Shown here in pieces: positions 11,411 through 22,800 of a stretch of 64,000 nucleotides of DNA. How positions within the stretch are numbered: position 1 is the first letter of the stretch; each line of letters begins with the position of its first letter. This DNA comes from Peltaster fructicola (Eukaryota; Ascomycota; Dothideomycetes), in contig CP051141.1 of assembly GCA_001592805.2 (NCBI GenBank), positions 3,100,001 through 3,164,000 of the forward strand. Direction: 5' to 3'. The notes below the pieces were generated by a model. It had not been told where the DNA came from. It ran no database searches and saw only the letters and a program-made list of their open reading frames with translations. The translations under genes were made by a program, and so were the position numbers.

Positions 11411-12425
11411 ATGGCAACGCATTATAGCCCGAGCAGTCTCAATGACGTCTCCGGCCTTGTGGTCGTTGTGACCGGAGGCGAGTGCACAATCATGTGCTAC
11501 AGAATCAACAAGCTGACTGTCATGAAGGTGGCACGGGCATCGGTGCTATCATGGCGAAGACTCTCGAAGCCAATGGTGCCAAGAAAGTGTATATTACTGG
11601 TCGAAGGGAAGATCGACTCCAGGAAGTGGCCAAGCAAGCAGTACGTGCAGCTTGACCACGTCAGACACTCGTTGACGATTCCAGCAACACGGCAACATCG
11701 TTCCTCTTCAAGCAAGCGTCACTTCGCATGATGACCTGCAACGTATCGTCGATCACATCACCAATGACATCGGCCATATCGATCTCCTGGTCAATAACGC
11801 TGGCATGACGACATGGGATGCCAGTGGCCAAAGACCTAAGCCAACAGTAGAGTCATCGGCGGCTGAAGTACGAGATTACTACTTCAACTATAGACCGGCA
11901 AAGGTATGGACGGACTGCTTAGAGACAAACGTCGCTGCAGTCTTCACGACGTCTATGGCATTCCTTGAGCTACTCGATGCTGGCAACAAGAAGCGAGACA
12001 AGAGTCTTCCTACCAGCCAGATCATAAGTGTTGGCAGCGTTGGAGGCATGAATCGAGCTACCGACTCGTTTGTCTATAATGCTAGCAAGGCTGCCGTACA
12101 TCACTTGATGAAGAACCTTGGAGCGACGTTCATACCATTCAATATCCGAACGAACGTCATTGCACCAGGATGTAAGTGGTCCACCACATGACAAACGAAG
12201 CTGACAGGCATAGGGTTCCCGTCCGAGATGACCGCTCCTATATCGAAAGCCTATGAGGGCACCAAAGGAGTCATGCCGAAGTCGATGGTTCCTCAGGAGA
12301 GGATGGGTACGTCAGAGGAGATGGCTGGAACTATTCTGTACCTTGCAGGGAAAGCAGGTGGTTACTGCAACGGCAGTGTCATGCTGATTGACGGCGGCTT
12401 CCTTGCCAACCATGCAGGTCCATGA
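11411..12425 (+). CDS. short-chain dehydrogenase/reductase (SDR)
   Basis: Four exons: 11411-11477, 11528-11640, 11685-12171 and 12214-12425; the joined frame is about 293 residues. The Rossmann glycine motif TGGGTGIG spans the first junction (VVVTGG / GTGIGAIMA), which requires a GC-AG intron (11478-11527, donor GCGAGT). The NNAG motif (LLVNNAGMTTWD) and the catalytic Ser and YxxxK (ISVGSVGG, then VYNASKAAVHHL) are present, and the end (GYCNGSVMLIDGGFLANHAGP) is the family's substrate-loop/C-terminal strand. These are classical NAD(P)-dependent SDR features; substrate is unknown. Introns 2 and 3 (44 and 42 nt) are normal GT-AG. Confidence 0.87.
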
Positions 12426-12975
12426 CAAATGAACTCTCGTGGACAACATTGGCGACGGTGCTTGATTGCAAGCAGTTCTTTGTCTTGGCTATGTCTAGAC
12501 ATCCTTAGAATAGAACTACTCCCTCAGTTGACTTCATAGCAGGTAGCTGTGAAGAGATCATACGCTGGCAGACGTGTCTCTTGCAATGCCCAGCCAACGT
12601 GCTCGAATTTACACCTTTGAGGATTGCCAATACAACTGCCGTCCGATCAGCAGATTTACGGCCGTTTGGTTGTATCATGACAATGATGCATGAGTCGGGT
12701 CTCCTCAACCATAACAGCGAGTCAGGGAGTGTCTGCGTGAGTGGACCCAAGCTTGGAGATGGAATGACTCCATGTATTCAAATCCTGAATATCATATCGA
12801 CTCCTCTATTATAGAGCACGCCTCCAAACGCCCAGGCTACCAGACGACGTATGCTTCTGTGGTCGTGCAGCACGAAGCCTACCGAATATTATGCTGCCAA
12901 TAAGAACTGCTCCAGGTAGTGTTGAAATGCCGAAGTACTGAAGGAATGTTTAGAATCTGCCGAAGCGAGCCATGA
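12426..12975. other. intergenic, with one hydrophobic frame
   Basis: No firm gene. On the minus strand 12809-12946 reads a hydrophobic segment (FGISTLPGAVLIGSIIFG) followed by a basic tail (RLRAARPQKHTSS) and a stop, but no start or splice joins it in phase to the small upstream gene. Confidence 0.35.
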
Positions 12976-13237
12976 CTAGTGAGCGCATCGCGCTAGCATT
13001 TGAGCCTCATCTTCAAGTCTGTTGTCGCTTGCGGTCGCGAGGCGGTGAAAAGGTGAGGTACTCATGTGGTGTAGGAGGAGGAACTTCGGTCTCGTCTTGT
13101 CTCACGATGCGTAACGATCGATCGTCTCTTGGTTTGCTGGCGGAGGCCTTGAACGCTTGGGCAATATCCTCGGTTGAGAACGAGTCATTGCGTGGGAGGT
13201 CGGAAGTTTGCTGTGGAAGAGGCATTGATTCCGTCAT
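12976..13237 (-). CDS. small hypothetical protein (72-74 aa)
   Basis: I do not recognise it. The start context (ACAATCAGAATGACG) is good, and the frame MTESMPLPQQTSDLPRNDSF...STEDIAQAFKA looks natural, not like a random frame. Two ends are possible. Unspliced it stops at 13013 after RDRKRQQT. With a 43-nt intron (13019-13061, donor GTACCT, acceptor CAACAG) it ends PTPHELEDEAQMLARCAH at 12976, giving 72 residues, in phase. No membrane span or signal peptide. It stands alone in a gene-poor stretch. Confidence 0.42.
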
Positions 13238-16151
13238 TCTGATTGTTGTGTTGCTTAAGAGCTCGACTGAATGTTGTCAGAGTGCTAGGATGGACGTCGA
13301 AGTTGTTGCAGCTGTAACAGAAGGTGTGAGGCCAGCGTCCGTTTCTGGGACTGTGCTAGAGTAGTCTCGATAGATGATATGGGTAGACGAGAACGTTGAT
13401 GTTGGACGAGGACAGAGAACGAGGAAGGAAGATAGTAGACAAGGAGGAGCTGGCCGTAGATATGTACATCAGACAGGAGATAGATTCGGCCGCATCCTTG
13501 CATGATAATCGCCTTCGTATCACTGACCTCCTACCATCCCACGCTTGTGTGTAACCCGCGATCCGAGGCCCCAGGTTCCAAAATCTCGTCTCTGGGGGGA
13601 CGACCTTTGTTCTCCCTTGTGAGACAGTAGGATGCGTTACCCGGAGCCATCGTGTCCTCCTAGTTAGCAAGCGTGCGGCTTTCAACATTCCTGATAAGGC
13701 GACGTAGTGATGCACTGACTCTGCAAGGAGCCGCGAGCCACGCGAGAGGGAAGTCCAATAGGACTGCTCCCCAGCCCTGCTGATAGGGAGCGCCGTTGCC
13801 TTAAGTTTAGCTTGCCATTAACAAATCTGAATATGCCGGTGAACGCAGAAGGTTTTCGTTTGCGGTCGAGGAATCTGCTCGACATGTCGCTTTGAAAGAT
13901 GCCGCCGTACACCCAGCAAACGGGCCATGATCGAGTTGATCGCTGATCACCCTCGACTTTGGGATCCGGCATGGTCATAGCTGAATCATTCTGAAATGAC
14001 CATCCTATTGTCTCAAGCTGTATAACACCGGCAATTGAAACTCTGTATGGGTTGTGCCGATGTGCCTCCGTAGCGGTGAGTAGATCTTGAAATCTTTGGA
14101 CAACGAGAACCAGATGGAGCCTGGGCAGCAGCTGCAAGCTGCAATTGCCGCGGACTACCCTCCGTATAGATGAGCACAAGTGATGGTCATTACCAGATGA
14201 ATGCATCGGCTAGGTGTCTCACATCCCGTAAAGAACCACAAGATATCCCAAGGTCAGATAGGCCCCTGGTTCACCTCTCACCGCCGAGACCAGGGTATAA
14301 TTTGCCTATATGTATCGTGCTGCATGCGAATACTCGTCATACTCCTGAGCCTGCTGCTTTCTTTGTGGGCTGGTCCTCTTTGGACTGATCGAAACCTCTA
14401 ACTGAGCCAGTTCTGTATCCGACACACGCAGCTCCTGCGGGAACAGCGCTGGGGCTACCAGTGTTGCCACTCATGTTGTCAAACCATGAGAGCCAACAAC
14501 GAAAATTGCTGAGATATGGTGAAGCTGACGTGGTTCCTTACACGGTCGACATCCCACGCTCTGCCAGTAATTGATGTACACTTCATGCTGCGATAGCACA
14601 CTTGCCATGCTTCCTGGGACGAGAAGCTGCATGGCTGCGATATGCAACCTTGCTGGTTGAGTGCCTAAGATCTGACCCCACGCTGCGACATCCTGCAGAA
14701 CCAACCACGAGACGTATTCCTGGATCCTCAAGGACCGGGACGACAAGCAGGTATTCACGATCCCACGCGGGTGAGTGCATTTGATCGATGCCAGTCGGAT
14801 GCAGCCTTAAGAGTGTGCATGAAACACAGACAGCATAGCAGCGCCACTGACGATAAAGCACGAATTCTTAGCCTGTCCTGCCAGTATCCATACACTGTTA
14901 CACGGGCGTGCTCGTCACTGCATATCGATTGAGCCACGTAGATACTCAGAATGTCCTGGTCAGGTCGGCATTGTGACCTCGTTGCAGGTGTTTGATGCCC
15001 ATCACCTTCTGGACTGGGATTTCGTTGGCTCAGGCACTTTTTCCCACAGCCTCTTCAGTTCAACGCTTCATTGTCTCATCTGATATTCGCCTGGATAGAT
15101 CGCTGTTGAGGCTGCGACGGATCCTCTGCAAACCGAACCTGTCGCCCACCAGACCATTCTGTCGGATTTGCTATCAGGGTAGGCGATCATTCCAGCCTCT
15201 GCACAACCAGGATGACCGGCGATTGCTTCTTGTAGACTCCGTGGCTCACCATGATTGAAGTGCGCAGACACTCGATAGCTTGTGGCACTTCTCGGACCGA
15301 CGTCTCTGTTCTCGATGGTAATTGAACAGCATTCGACTGATTGAAAGGCGTTCCTCAGTTGAGATTTCGAAAGAGATGCACCATGGTCATCCGCAGGCAT
15401 ACAGCTCGAGTCGTTGCTGCTCACAAGTGGGCGTATGTGTTGCCATCTTGGTCTTATGCTCGTCGCTGGACTTCGCGATCCCACGTATCTGTACTCTGTA
15501 TAGTGATAGTCGTGTCGTGCTCTGGTGGTGCATATTGCAGCATAGTCCTTGCTACTATGTACGTATAGTTGTCGCTACACGGTCACAGTGCATGCAGCAA
15601 TCAGCATTGGCGAAGCAGCTGACAGCTGCACAAACCCATTCGTATGCAAGCAGAGCTCATGGTCGAGTGGCCGCATACATCTCACCATGTAGTGTCGTTG
15701 CCGTCAGTCCAAGATCGAGACTACAGTTATCGAACACAGCTCAATTATATCCTTCGATCGAATGACAGACCAAGGAGTAGCGATGACGATAGTGATCAGC
15801 AGAACGGCCTACCTCACACGACTGACGCTGTCATGCTCGATGGAGTGATCTGGCGGTCGCTCATAACGAGAACGCCTTAGAAATGCCTTCGCGATACAGA
15901 CCACTGCAGCATAGCCATGCTTCCATTGACGAGAAGTGATCAACGATTGCATGGCGACCTGCTTCGTGCCAGCTCTTGATGACGGCGGCAAAGCTTCACA
16001 CATGTTGATTGTGGTTGAAGATATGTCAAGCAATGAAGTTGAGAATCCCAATGGAGAAGAGGGATTGCCAAGCTGTCCAGATCAACCACCACCTTCAAGA
16101 CCAACAACACACTTGTTCCTGCACTTGCACACAACCTCACAACTCGTCAAG
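13238..16151. other. gene-poor stretch of 2.9 kb
   Basis: I find no gene here. The longest frame (minus strand, 13682-14206, 174 codons) has no motif and is about as long as expected by chance in a window this size. No long repeats, inverted ends, or transposase-like motifs were seen. A 7-bp stem with an 18-nt loop lies at 14264-14295 and is probably meaningless. Confidence 0.45.
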
Positions 16152-16794
16152 ATGGCACCCAACATGTCGCTTTTCGCGGTCACCGCAGTCCTGATACTGT
16201 CCGCAGACGACGCTACACGAGTGCTTGCGAAATACTACACACCACCTCATGCAGCTGCATCACATTCGGGCTTTGCGCCTGTCAACCCATACTCGGCGCT
16301 GAAAGATCAGAAGGCATTCGAGAAGGGCCTGCTGGAGAAGACGGCGAAACAGACGAGCGACATCATTCTGTATGACAACCGGGTTGTGGTGTTCAAGGTC
16401 GAGAGCGATGTGATGCTCTATGTCGTGGGAGATGCTCAAGAGAACGAAATCATGCTATACAACGTCGTGCTGGCGCTCAGAGACTCCCTGAATATCCTGC
16501 TGAAGTATGCTGAAGCTTCACTTGGACCAGACCTAGACTGACATTCATAGAAACACCGTCGACCGACGTACACTACTGGAGAACTACGACCTCGCATCGC
16601 TAGCCGTCGACGAGATCATTGACGATGGTATCATCCTAGAGACAGACCCAGTCGTTGTTGCGTCGCGTGTCTCACGACCACCAGCACAGGACGCACCAAA
16701 CATGCAAGGTCTTGACCTCAGCGAAGAAGGCCTGCTCAAGATCTACCAGTTCGGTAAGCAAAAGCTGGGAGAACGACTGCGACAAGGACTATGA
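16152..16794 (+). CDS. RET3: coatomer subunit zeta
   Basis: The zeta subunit is a small longin-like part of the COPI coat that carries Golgi-to-ER traffic. Exon 1 (16152-16504) begins MAPNMSLFAVTAVLILSADD and contains the longin core with VNPYSALKDQKAFEKGLLEK and LYVVGDAQENEIMLYNVV. A 46-nt intron (16505-16550) joins NILLK to NTVDRRTLLENYDLASLAVD, followed by EIIDDGIILETDP. The frame then reads through KQKLGERLRQGL to a TGA, 198 residues in all, which fits the family. The longer open frame upstream is 5' leader. It is convergent with the phosphoesterase, 96 bases between stops. Confidence 0.93.
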
Positions 16795-16890
16795 GGTGGG
16801 ACACGATAAAAACGAATACAGCGACCGGCGTCAAGGCGTTGAAGGACACAAAACGAGGCAGCCGTGGTTTCATGAATCATTACGTGCTAG

Positions 16891-17857
16891 CTACGCCATC
16901 CGCCATTGAGTAGGAGGAGCTTGTCCAGCAGCAGGAGTCTTCGGTCCAGGCAGGATCTCTCGTAACATGGAGGTGACATCGTTGCCGGCGTCTTTCGCGG
17001 CCTGCCACTGCTTCGGATAGCCAAGACTACATTCCTCAAATCTGACACCATCGATCCAGTCTGTTCGTCTGACGTGCAGATGTCCCGTCACGACGACCTT
17101 GGCTTTGAAGACCACATGCCAGTCGTGCGTCTTCTTCGTGCCACACCAGATGCTGAAACGTGGCACTCGAGGGATGAAGATTGTGTCTTCTCGCAATGGC
17201 CAGTGATTTATGATAATCAGCGGCATGTTCTTGGCTTGTGCTGCGGCCAGCTTGTTCTCACATTGTGATACGAGCAGTTTGCACCATTCTTGGCGAGTCG
17301 GGTAGGGATCTGGATATAACAGAGCCTCATCTGTCGCCCGAATACCCTCTTCCATGGCCCAGTCCAAGGCATCTTCTTCGGAGACGTCTGACGGCCGGAA
17401 ACTGTAGTCGTATAATGTGAATGCCGGACAGATCAGAGCCTTCTCGACGTTACCGGTGTCTGCGCTGGTGTACTCCCACTCGAAGTACTCATCTTCAGGC
17501 GTGAGTACACCATATCTCCTCGCAGACATGACGCATGACATGTATTTGCTCTCACCACGGAGATGCATCTCGTCCTCAGAGCTTGAACCGGAACTGTACA
17601 GCTCATGGTTTCCAGGTGCCCAGAAGACATGCTTGAAGTGCTCCTTGGCGATCTTGAAAACCTCATTGAGCTGCTCGATTGATTCGCCAACTGTTTGCTG
17701 GTCAAATGTGTGAATGGTATGGAAGAGTACCTGACCCACCATCACCAGCAAGAATCAAGCCATCGTCAGGATCCTGGGCTTTGATCTTCGCGAACTCGTC
17801 CCGATTGCTCTTGTACGACACGTGAATGTCTGAGATGGCCCACAATCGGGCTGGCAT
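16891..17857 (-). CDS. calcineurin-like metallophosphoesterase
   Basis: Two exons. Exon 1 (17857 to 17740) encodes MPARLWAISDIHVSYKSNRD with the first metal motif DxH, and ends LILAGD. A 49-nt intron (17691-17739) follows, then VGESIEQLNEVF. The full protein is about 305 residues. Metal-binding motifs are all visible: DIH, GDVGE, GNHE (FWAPGNHELYSSG), NHW (LIIINHWPLRED) and GHLH (VVVTGHLHVRRTDW). This is a fungal and bacterial group of metallophosphoesterases whose substrate is not known to me. The predicted membrane content is nil, so it is cytosolic or nuclear. Confidence 0.9.
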
Positions 17858-18922
17858 AGCTCTATCACCACTGTCGCTTCTTTCAGCAAACAGGGTTCGT
17901 CTCTAGCAGAGACGTATTGGCTGGAATGTGGTGAGAAGGATTGGCGTTGCTAGCATCACTGCAAAACGGATGTGCGTGGGTAGAGTGCGGTCAGCAACAG
18001 AGCTCTGAGACAAGCCTCTTTAGCTGGAGACACACGACCACTGCTGCAATGTCATCTTCTTGGTGGAGTGTACCCGTAAGATCTTCCACTCGATTTTCGC
18101 CGGGGCGCGGATATCTGAAGTTCAATTTTAGCAGCACCTCTATCGCACTTGTAGACTACCATTTCTCTCGCACTCGCATAGGGCATCATTGTAACGCGTA
18201 CCGATCCAGGGATGCCGACCATGGCGACGTGCATCTGCTCGCCCTTCCGGATGTCTAGCAGCCACAGAGGTTGCCAGCGACAGGTGGAGTGAAACTCTTC
18301 GCCTCTCAATAATAGCACAGCCACTTTGAACACGACATCATAACCCATTCGATAGGTGGAATGCTCGCAGTAAAAAGGGCGTTTGCCGAAATCTACGCGC
18401 TACGACACGACTAATAACGGTTATGGTTGTTTCGCACAACGGCTGCGAAAGCTTCGTGCCAGCAAGCCCAACTGCACTGCCTCGGTCGCACCAAACAACA
18501 ACGCGGCGCTCACTGTTGGCCATGCTGCGAAGAAACAGCAAAGCAGAGTGGTGTTGCATGTCCATTAGCGGCAAACAGTGGGTTGTGCACTTAGCTGTCC
18601 TCATGGGATAGAGCAAGTGGACAATTGTTTGGAAGGCCGCGTCAGATTACCTGTCACTACTACCCCTACTCAGGCGAACTTCCGTTTTTCTAGTCAGCCA
18701 TCGTCACCTCTGCTTCTCGTATTACTCTCTGAACGGCGACTGGTTTCGCCCTTTCGACATACATCACTTTACTTATCAGCAACCACAGTCGCTCAACACG
18801 CTCGCTTCCATCATCTGGTCATTAGCGTTACCTCATTCACGATATCCCAGCAGCTCCGTCGACGTCTCGCAAGTGCTTCACTTCTAGAACATCCTGAACA
18901 CAAATACACAATTTCGCCCGCC
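17858..18922. other. intergenic, promoter region of the FLC-like gene
   Basis: About 1.06 kb between divergent genes. The plus-strand frame from 18578 runs in frame into the FLC-like gene, but the signal peptide at 18923 shows that the translated part starts there, so the upstream frame is leader. No other gene seen. Confidence 0.5.
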
Positions 18923-21169
18923 ATGTTTGGCAGGCTCACATTGGCGCTCTTCGCAGCACTGGCAACAGTAGCTCGCGCAGGCGACGTACTCACATCGAAT
19001 GGCTACCAGGTCTGTCAAGACGGTGGCGACTTTGAGATCCAGAAGCTAGATGCTTCATTCGATCGCTCGACACGAGTGCTCAACTTCAACCTCAGTGGAA
19101 CAAGCTCGAAGATGCAAAAAGTAACGGCGATTCTCACCATTCAAGCATACGGACAGCAAATATACCAGACGCAGTTCAACCCGTGCGACACTAGCATCAT
19201 GGGCTTATGTCCAGTTCCAGCCACATCCTTTGCTGCTTCAGGAAACCAGACGCTGCCGGAAGACTACGCGAATAAGATACCAGCGATTGCTTACTCGATC
19301 CCGGACCTGGATGGGTCCATCAAGTTGCAGATCATGGAGACCGCCACGAATGCCTCGATTGGGTGCATCCAAGCATCTATCACCAACGGAAAGACAGTGC
19401 GGCTGGCAGCTGTGCAATATGCGAGTGTTGGAATAGTGATCGCAGCTCTTCTCTTCGCTGGGCTGCCTGCCGTCCTCTCTGGCTTCCATCCTGGTGCATC
19501 GACAGGAGCCTCACCATCCTTTGCCCTTATCGTCGGCTGGTTCCAGTCCATGGCCATGAACGGCATGTTAAGTGTGGACTACCCACCAGTCTATCGTAGC
19601 TTCTCTGCCAACTTCGCATTCGCTACTGGTCTTGTATCCTGGCCTTCGTTGCAGCACACCATCGACAACTTCCGTAATACAACAGGAGGTAACACTACGC
19701 ACGCCAACTATGATTATCTCCAGAACACCACATTGGTCTTCCCAGGCAGTTCGAGCAACCAGACAGCCGTCGTCAAGCGCTCTCTATCAGCTGTGCTCAA
19801 ACGAGCTCTGACATTCCACACTTCAGACAAGGACACAATCAGTGTGACCATCGCGGCAGATTCGACGGTTGACACGCATTCTCATTTCGTTTCCGGCATT
19901 CAAGCCTACTCGGAGCAGCTGTCGATTCCTGGAGCAAATGTGTTCATGACACTCTTAATCATGTTCGCACTCGTTCTCGGCGTTGTGATCGGCGCCATTC
20001 TTCTGTTGAAGATTATCTTAGAGCTCACTCATCTGGCCAGAACGCTTCCCAAGTGGCTAGAATCATGGCGAGCACGATTCTTCAGTCGTCTATCGCGTGG
20101 CGCAACCGCACTGGTCATGATCTTTTATGGCGTCTGGGTCATGTTCGCCATCTTTCAGTTCACTAATGGAGACTCTTGGGCGGCAAAACTGCTGGCAGGT
20201 TTGTCGCTGGGCGTCTTCACTATTCTTCTGGCAGTCTATGCTTTACGCATCTCCCACAGAGCTCGACAGCTCAAGCACGTTGACGGCAATGCTAGACAGC
20301 TCTACGACGACAAAGAGACATGGGTCAAATATGGCATATTCTACGATAGCTTCAAGAGGTCGTACTGGTGGTTCTTCATTCCACTGATTGTCAGTAGCGC
20401 CGCCCGAGGTGCTTTCATCGGCGGAGCCACTGGTAGAGGAATGGTCCAAGCGATCGGAGAACTCGTTATCGACCTTGTGCTGCTTGTAATGCTTATCTGG
20501 ACCAGGCCGTTCCAATCGCGAGGCAGCAATGCCATTACCATCATCGTCCAGATCGGCCGTGTGGTATCGATGGGCTGCATCCTGGTCTTTGTTGAGTCCA
20601 TCAATGTTAACCAGATGGCACGGACCATAGTCGGCTTCTCTCTGGCTATCACCCAAGCTGTGATCACGGTCACTCTCGCCATACTACTGCTCATCAACGC
20701 AATAAGGTTCTGCGTCCGAGACAGTCGCGAGCAACGTGAAAGAGAGCGAGCTGAGATGGACGCCCATTACGAGCGTCTCAGCGTGCGTAACTCAATGCCA
20801 ACCAGCATCATTGAAGGATTCGGAATGGCCCCAGAAGCACCATACTCCTCAAGAGCGGTCGGAGACTTACGTGGTGCTTACGATCCAGTGAGAAGAGCCG
20901 AGTCACCTTCAGGAAGCTTCCATGCTCGATACCCAAGCAACGCAAGCGACTCAAGCCGCCACAGCCGCAACCATAGCGGCGATTACTTAATACCCAATGC
21001 TGGACTCGTCGACCGACAGAGAGGGCACGGTCGTAGCCCAAGCAATGACTATCTGCTCGCAAACGCGGCTCGAAGCAGCTATGAGCATAACGATAGTGGA
21101 CCTTACGACAACTCGCGATTGTCTGATTTGTCGATACACGATAACAGAGACTACAGACGGCTGGTATAA
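18923..21169 (+). CDS. TRP/FLC-family membrane protein with ML-like domain
   Basis: A single-exon protein of 748 residues. A signal peptide (MFGRLTLALFAALATVARA) is followed by a lumenal ML-like domain with paired cysteines (YQVCQDGG; NPCDTSIMGLCPVP; IGCIQAS), then about nine hydrophobic spans from residue 169 on, including WFQSMAMNGMLSVDYP (typical of the family) and GAFIGGATGRGMVQAIGEL. The cytoplasmic tail is long, polar and serine/arginine-rich. Yeast Flc1-3 and fission-yeast Pkd2 share this layout and act in ER FAD transport, calcium handling and cell-wall integrity. Which paralogue this is cannot be told. Possible N-glycosylation sites (NTT, NQT, NAS) lie in the lumenal part. Confidence 0.9.
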   Translation: MFGRLTLALFAALATVARAGDVLTSNGYQVCQDGGDFEIQKLDASFDRSTRVLNFNLSGTSSKMQKVTAILTIQAYGQQIYQTQFNPCDTSIMGLCPVPATSFAASGNQTLPEDYANKIPAIAYSIPDLDGSIKLQIMETATNASIGCIQASITNGKTVRLAAVQYASVGIVIAALLFAGLPAVLSGFHPGASTGASPSFALIVGWFQSMAMNGMLSVDYPPVYRSFSANFAFATGLVSWPSLQHTIDNFRNTTGGNTTHANYDYLQNTTLVFPGSSSNQTAVVKRSLSAVLKRALTFHTSDKDTISVTIAADSTVDTHSHFVSGIQAYSEQLSIPGANVFMTLLIMFALVLGVVIGAILLLKIILELTHLARTLPKWLESWRARFFSRLSRGATALVMIFYGVWVMFAIFQFTNGDSWAAKLLAGLSLGVFTILLAVYALRISHRARQLKHVDGNARQLYDDKETWVKYGIFYDSFKRSYWWFFIPLIVSSAARGAFIGGATGRGMVQAIGELVIDLVLLVMLIWTRPFQSRGSNAITIIVQIGRVVSMGCILVFVESINVNQMARTIVGFSLAITQAVITVTLAILLLINAIRFCVRDSREQRERERAEMDAHYERLSVRNSMPTSIIEGFGMAPEAPYSSRAVGDLRGAYDPVRRAESPSGSFHARYPSNASDSSRHSRNHSGDYLIPNAGLVDRQRGHGRSPSNDYLLANAARSSYEHNDSGPYDNSRLSDLSIHDNRDYRRLV

Positions 21170-21423
21170 TGTAGCTTCGTACCAACATAACGATTGATAT
21201 ACGTCAATTTGTTCGTCATGTGACCTTTGTCGTAATGCTCGATGTGGTGCCTGCGGTTATGTTACCTAAGAAGCTTGATACTCAGCCTCGTGTCAAGCTT
21301 GCTTGAGCCCATGACCGTGATATCGTCCGCCTTTCCGCACAACAGGACACGGCATTCGCGTGTGTCGCTTCCTCAACGGCATGTTGCTGGAACACAGCTT
21401 GCATACAGCTTTCGCGGATTAGG

Positions 21424-22800
21424 ATGAAGGCGACAGAGAAACCAACATCCATCCGTGTGGTCTCACTCAATTGCTGGGGTCTGAAGTTCATATCATCTCA
21501 CAGGAGGGCAAGGCTTGCTGAGATCGGCCGCCAACTAGCATGTGCTACACCTCCACCACAAATTGTAGGCCTACAAGAATGCTGGACACAAGAAGACTAC
21601 TTGACGATACGGAAGCTGACTACGTGCATACTGCCTCATGGCAAGTTCTACCACAGCGGCTTCTTCGGCTCAGGCCTGGTCATCCTGTCCGCATGGCCAA
21701 TCGAAGAGAGCAATATGTATCCATACCCGTTGAATGGCAGACCCGCAGCATTCTATCGAGGTGATTGGTATGTCGGTAAGGGCGTTGCCAGCGCGCGAAT
21801 AAGGATCGGCTCTAGGTCGAAGGATGTCATAGAGATCTTCTGCACACATCTGCATGCGCCGTACGAAGCCGAAGATAGAGACAGTTATGCTTGTCATAGG
21901 ACTGCTCAGGCCTGGGAGATCGCCAAGCATATGCGGCATGCTGCAGAGCGAGGGCATATGGTCATCGGGATGGGAGACTTCAACATGCTGCCATCCAGTC
22001 TTGCACATCGGCTGATCGAAGCTCACAGTCCATGCAGGGATGTATGGAGGCTCTTGAAACCCGACTCTGCGGTCGGTAGCAGCGATAGTAGTGCAGAGAA
22101 AGTAAGAGGACGACCTGTACCAACAGTCCGGGTATCTCTAGCTGAGAATGGCGCAACGTGCGACAGTATCTTCAACACATGGAGCTGGAGCAAGCAGATG
22201 AAGAAGGACATGAAAGCAAATCGACATAGCAGCATTAACAAGAATGCTTTGGATCCGGCTGCCAAGAGGCTGGACTACATCTTTCTCTACAGCAATGTCC
22301 ACCAGAAGTGTCAACTACAAAGCGTCGAGGTAGGGATGACTCGACGACATCCTGAGCTTGGAGTGTCCTTGAGCGATCACTTCTCTGTCGAGGCGAGCAT
22401 AGCCTTCGGAGGCGATGGCACTCAAGTCCCCGACCAAGCCATGGTGACGCCGCTGCCGGAATCTGTATACGATGAGATCAACGACATGATTGCAGCATAT
22501 ATGCTGAGGGAGCGAGGCCAACGTACCCTACGCATGTGGCACTTTGCAGCACAAGTGGCAATGACGACTGGCTGTCTCACCGCTGTTTGGTGGTCGCCAA
22601 ATAACTATGTGGCTTTCATCTTGATGCTTGTGAGCTCAATTGGGCTGACGGGTGGTGTGCTCGATGGCCTCATGGGTGGTCTCTTTGTCAAGCATGAGTT
22701 GCGAGCGCTGAAGGAGTTTCAGTGGGAGATCCAGAATGCACGCCATCTTGCTAGAAATGGTCATTATGAGTTTGACAATCACCAGATGACGAGTGAATGA
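21424..22800 (+). CDS. ISC1: inositol phosphosphingolipid phospholipase C / neutral sphingomyelinase
   Basis: Single exon, 458 residues. The endonuclease/exonuclease/phosphatase fold shows the conserved motifs SLNCWGLK (about residue 15), GLQECW (47), STRVV-region GSGLVILSAWPI, MGDFNMLP (186) and the C-terminal SDHFSVEA (327). The C-terminal third has two hydrophobic spans (WHFAAQVAMTTGCLTAVWW; YVAFILMLVSSIGLTGG), as in yeast Isc1 and mammalian nSMase1. Isc1 cuts the head group from inositol-phosphorylceramides to release ceramide, in ER and mitochondrial outer membrane. It is downstream of the FLC-like gene on the same strand. Confidence 0.92.
   Translation: MKATEKPTSIRVVSLNCWGLKFISSHRRARLAEIGRQLACATPPPQIVGLQECWTQEDYLTIRKLTTCILPHGKFYHSGFFGSGLVILSAWPIEESNMYPYPLNGRPAAFYRGDWYVGKGVASARIRIGSRSKDVIEIFCTHLHAPYEAEDRDSYACHRTAQAWEIAKHMRHAAERGHMVIGMGDFNMLPSSLAHRLIEAHSPCRDVWRLLKPDSAVGSSDSSAEKVRGRPVPTVRVSLAENGATCDSIFNTWSWSKQMKKDMKANRHSSINKNALDPAAKRLDYIFLYSNVHQKCQLQSVEVGMTRRHPELGVSLSDHFSVEASIAFGGDGTQVPDQAMVTPLPESVYDEINDMIAAYMLRERGQRTLRMWHFAAQVAMTTGCLTAVWWSPNNYVAFILMLVSSIGLTGGVLDGLMGGLFVKHELRALKEFQWEIQNARHLARNGHYEFDNHQMTSE

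Noticed and set aside
13682-14206. 174-codon minus-strand frame in the gene-poor stretch
   Set aside because: About one such frame is expected by chance in a window this size, and it has no motif or good start context.
14264-14295. Hairpin with stem CCCTGGT/ACCAGGG and 18-nt loop
   Set aside because: A 7-bp stem is common by chance; no tRNA or snRNA features surround it.
9802-16151. Possible transposon or virus-derived remnant in the gene-poor left region
   Set aside because: I looked for long repeats, terminal repeats and transposase, reverse-transcriptase or integrase motifs by eye and saw none.
18578-18922. Upstream in-frame extension of the FLC-like gene (115 codons)
   Set aside because: The clear signal peptide starts at 18923, so the extension is 5' leader.
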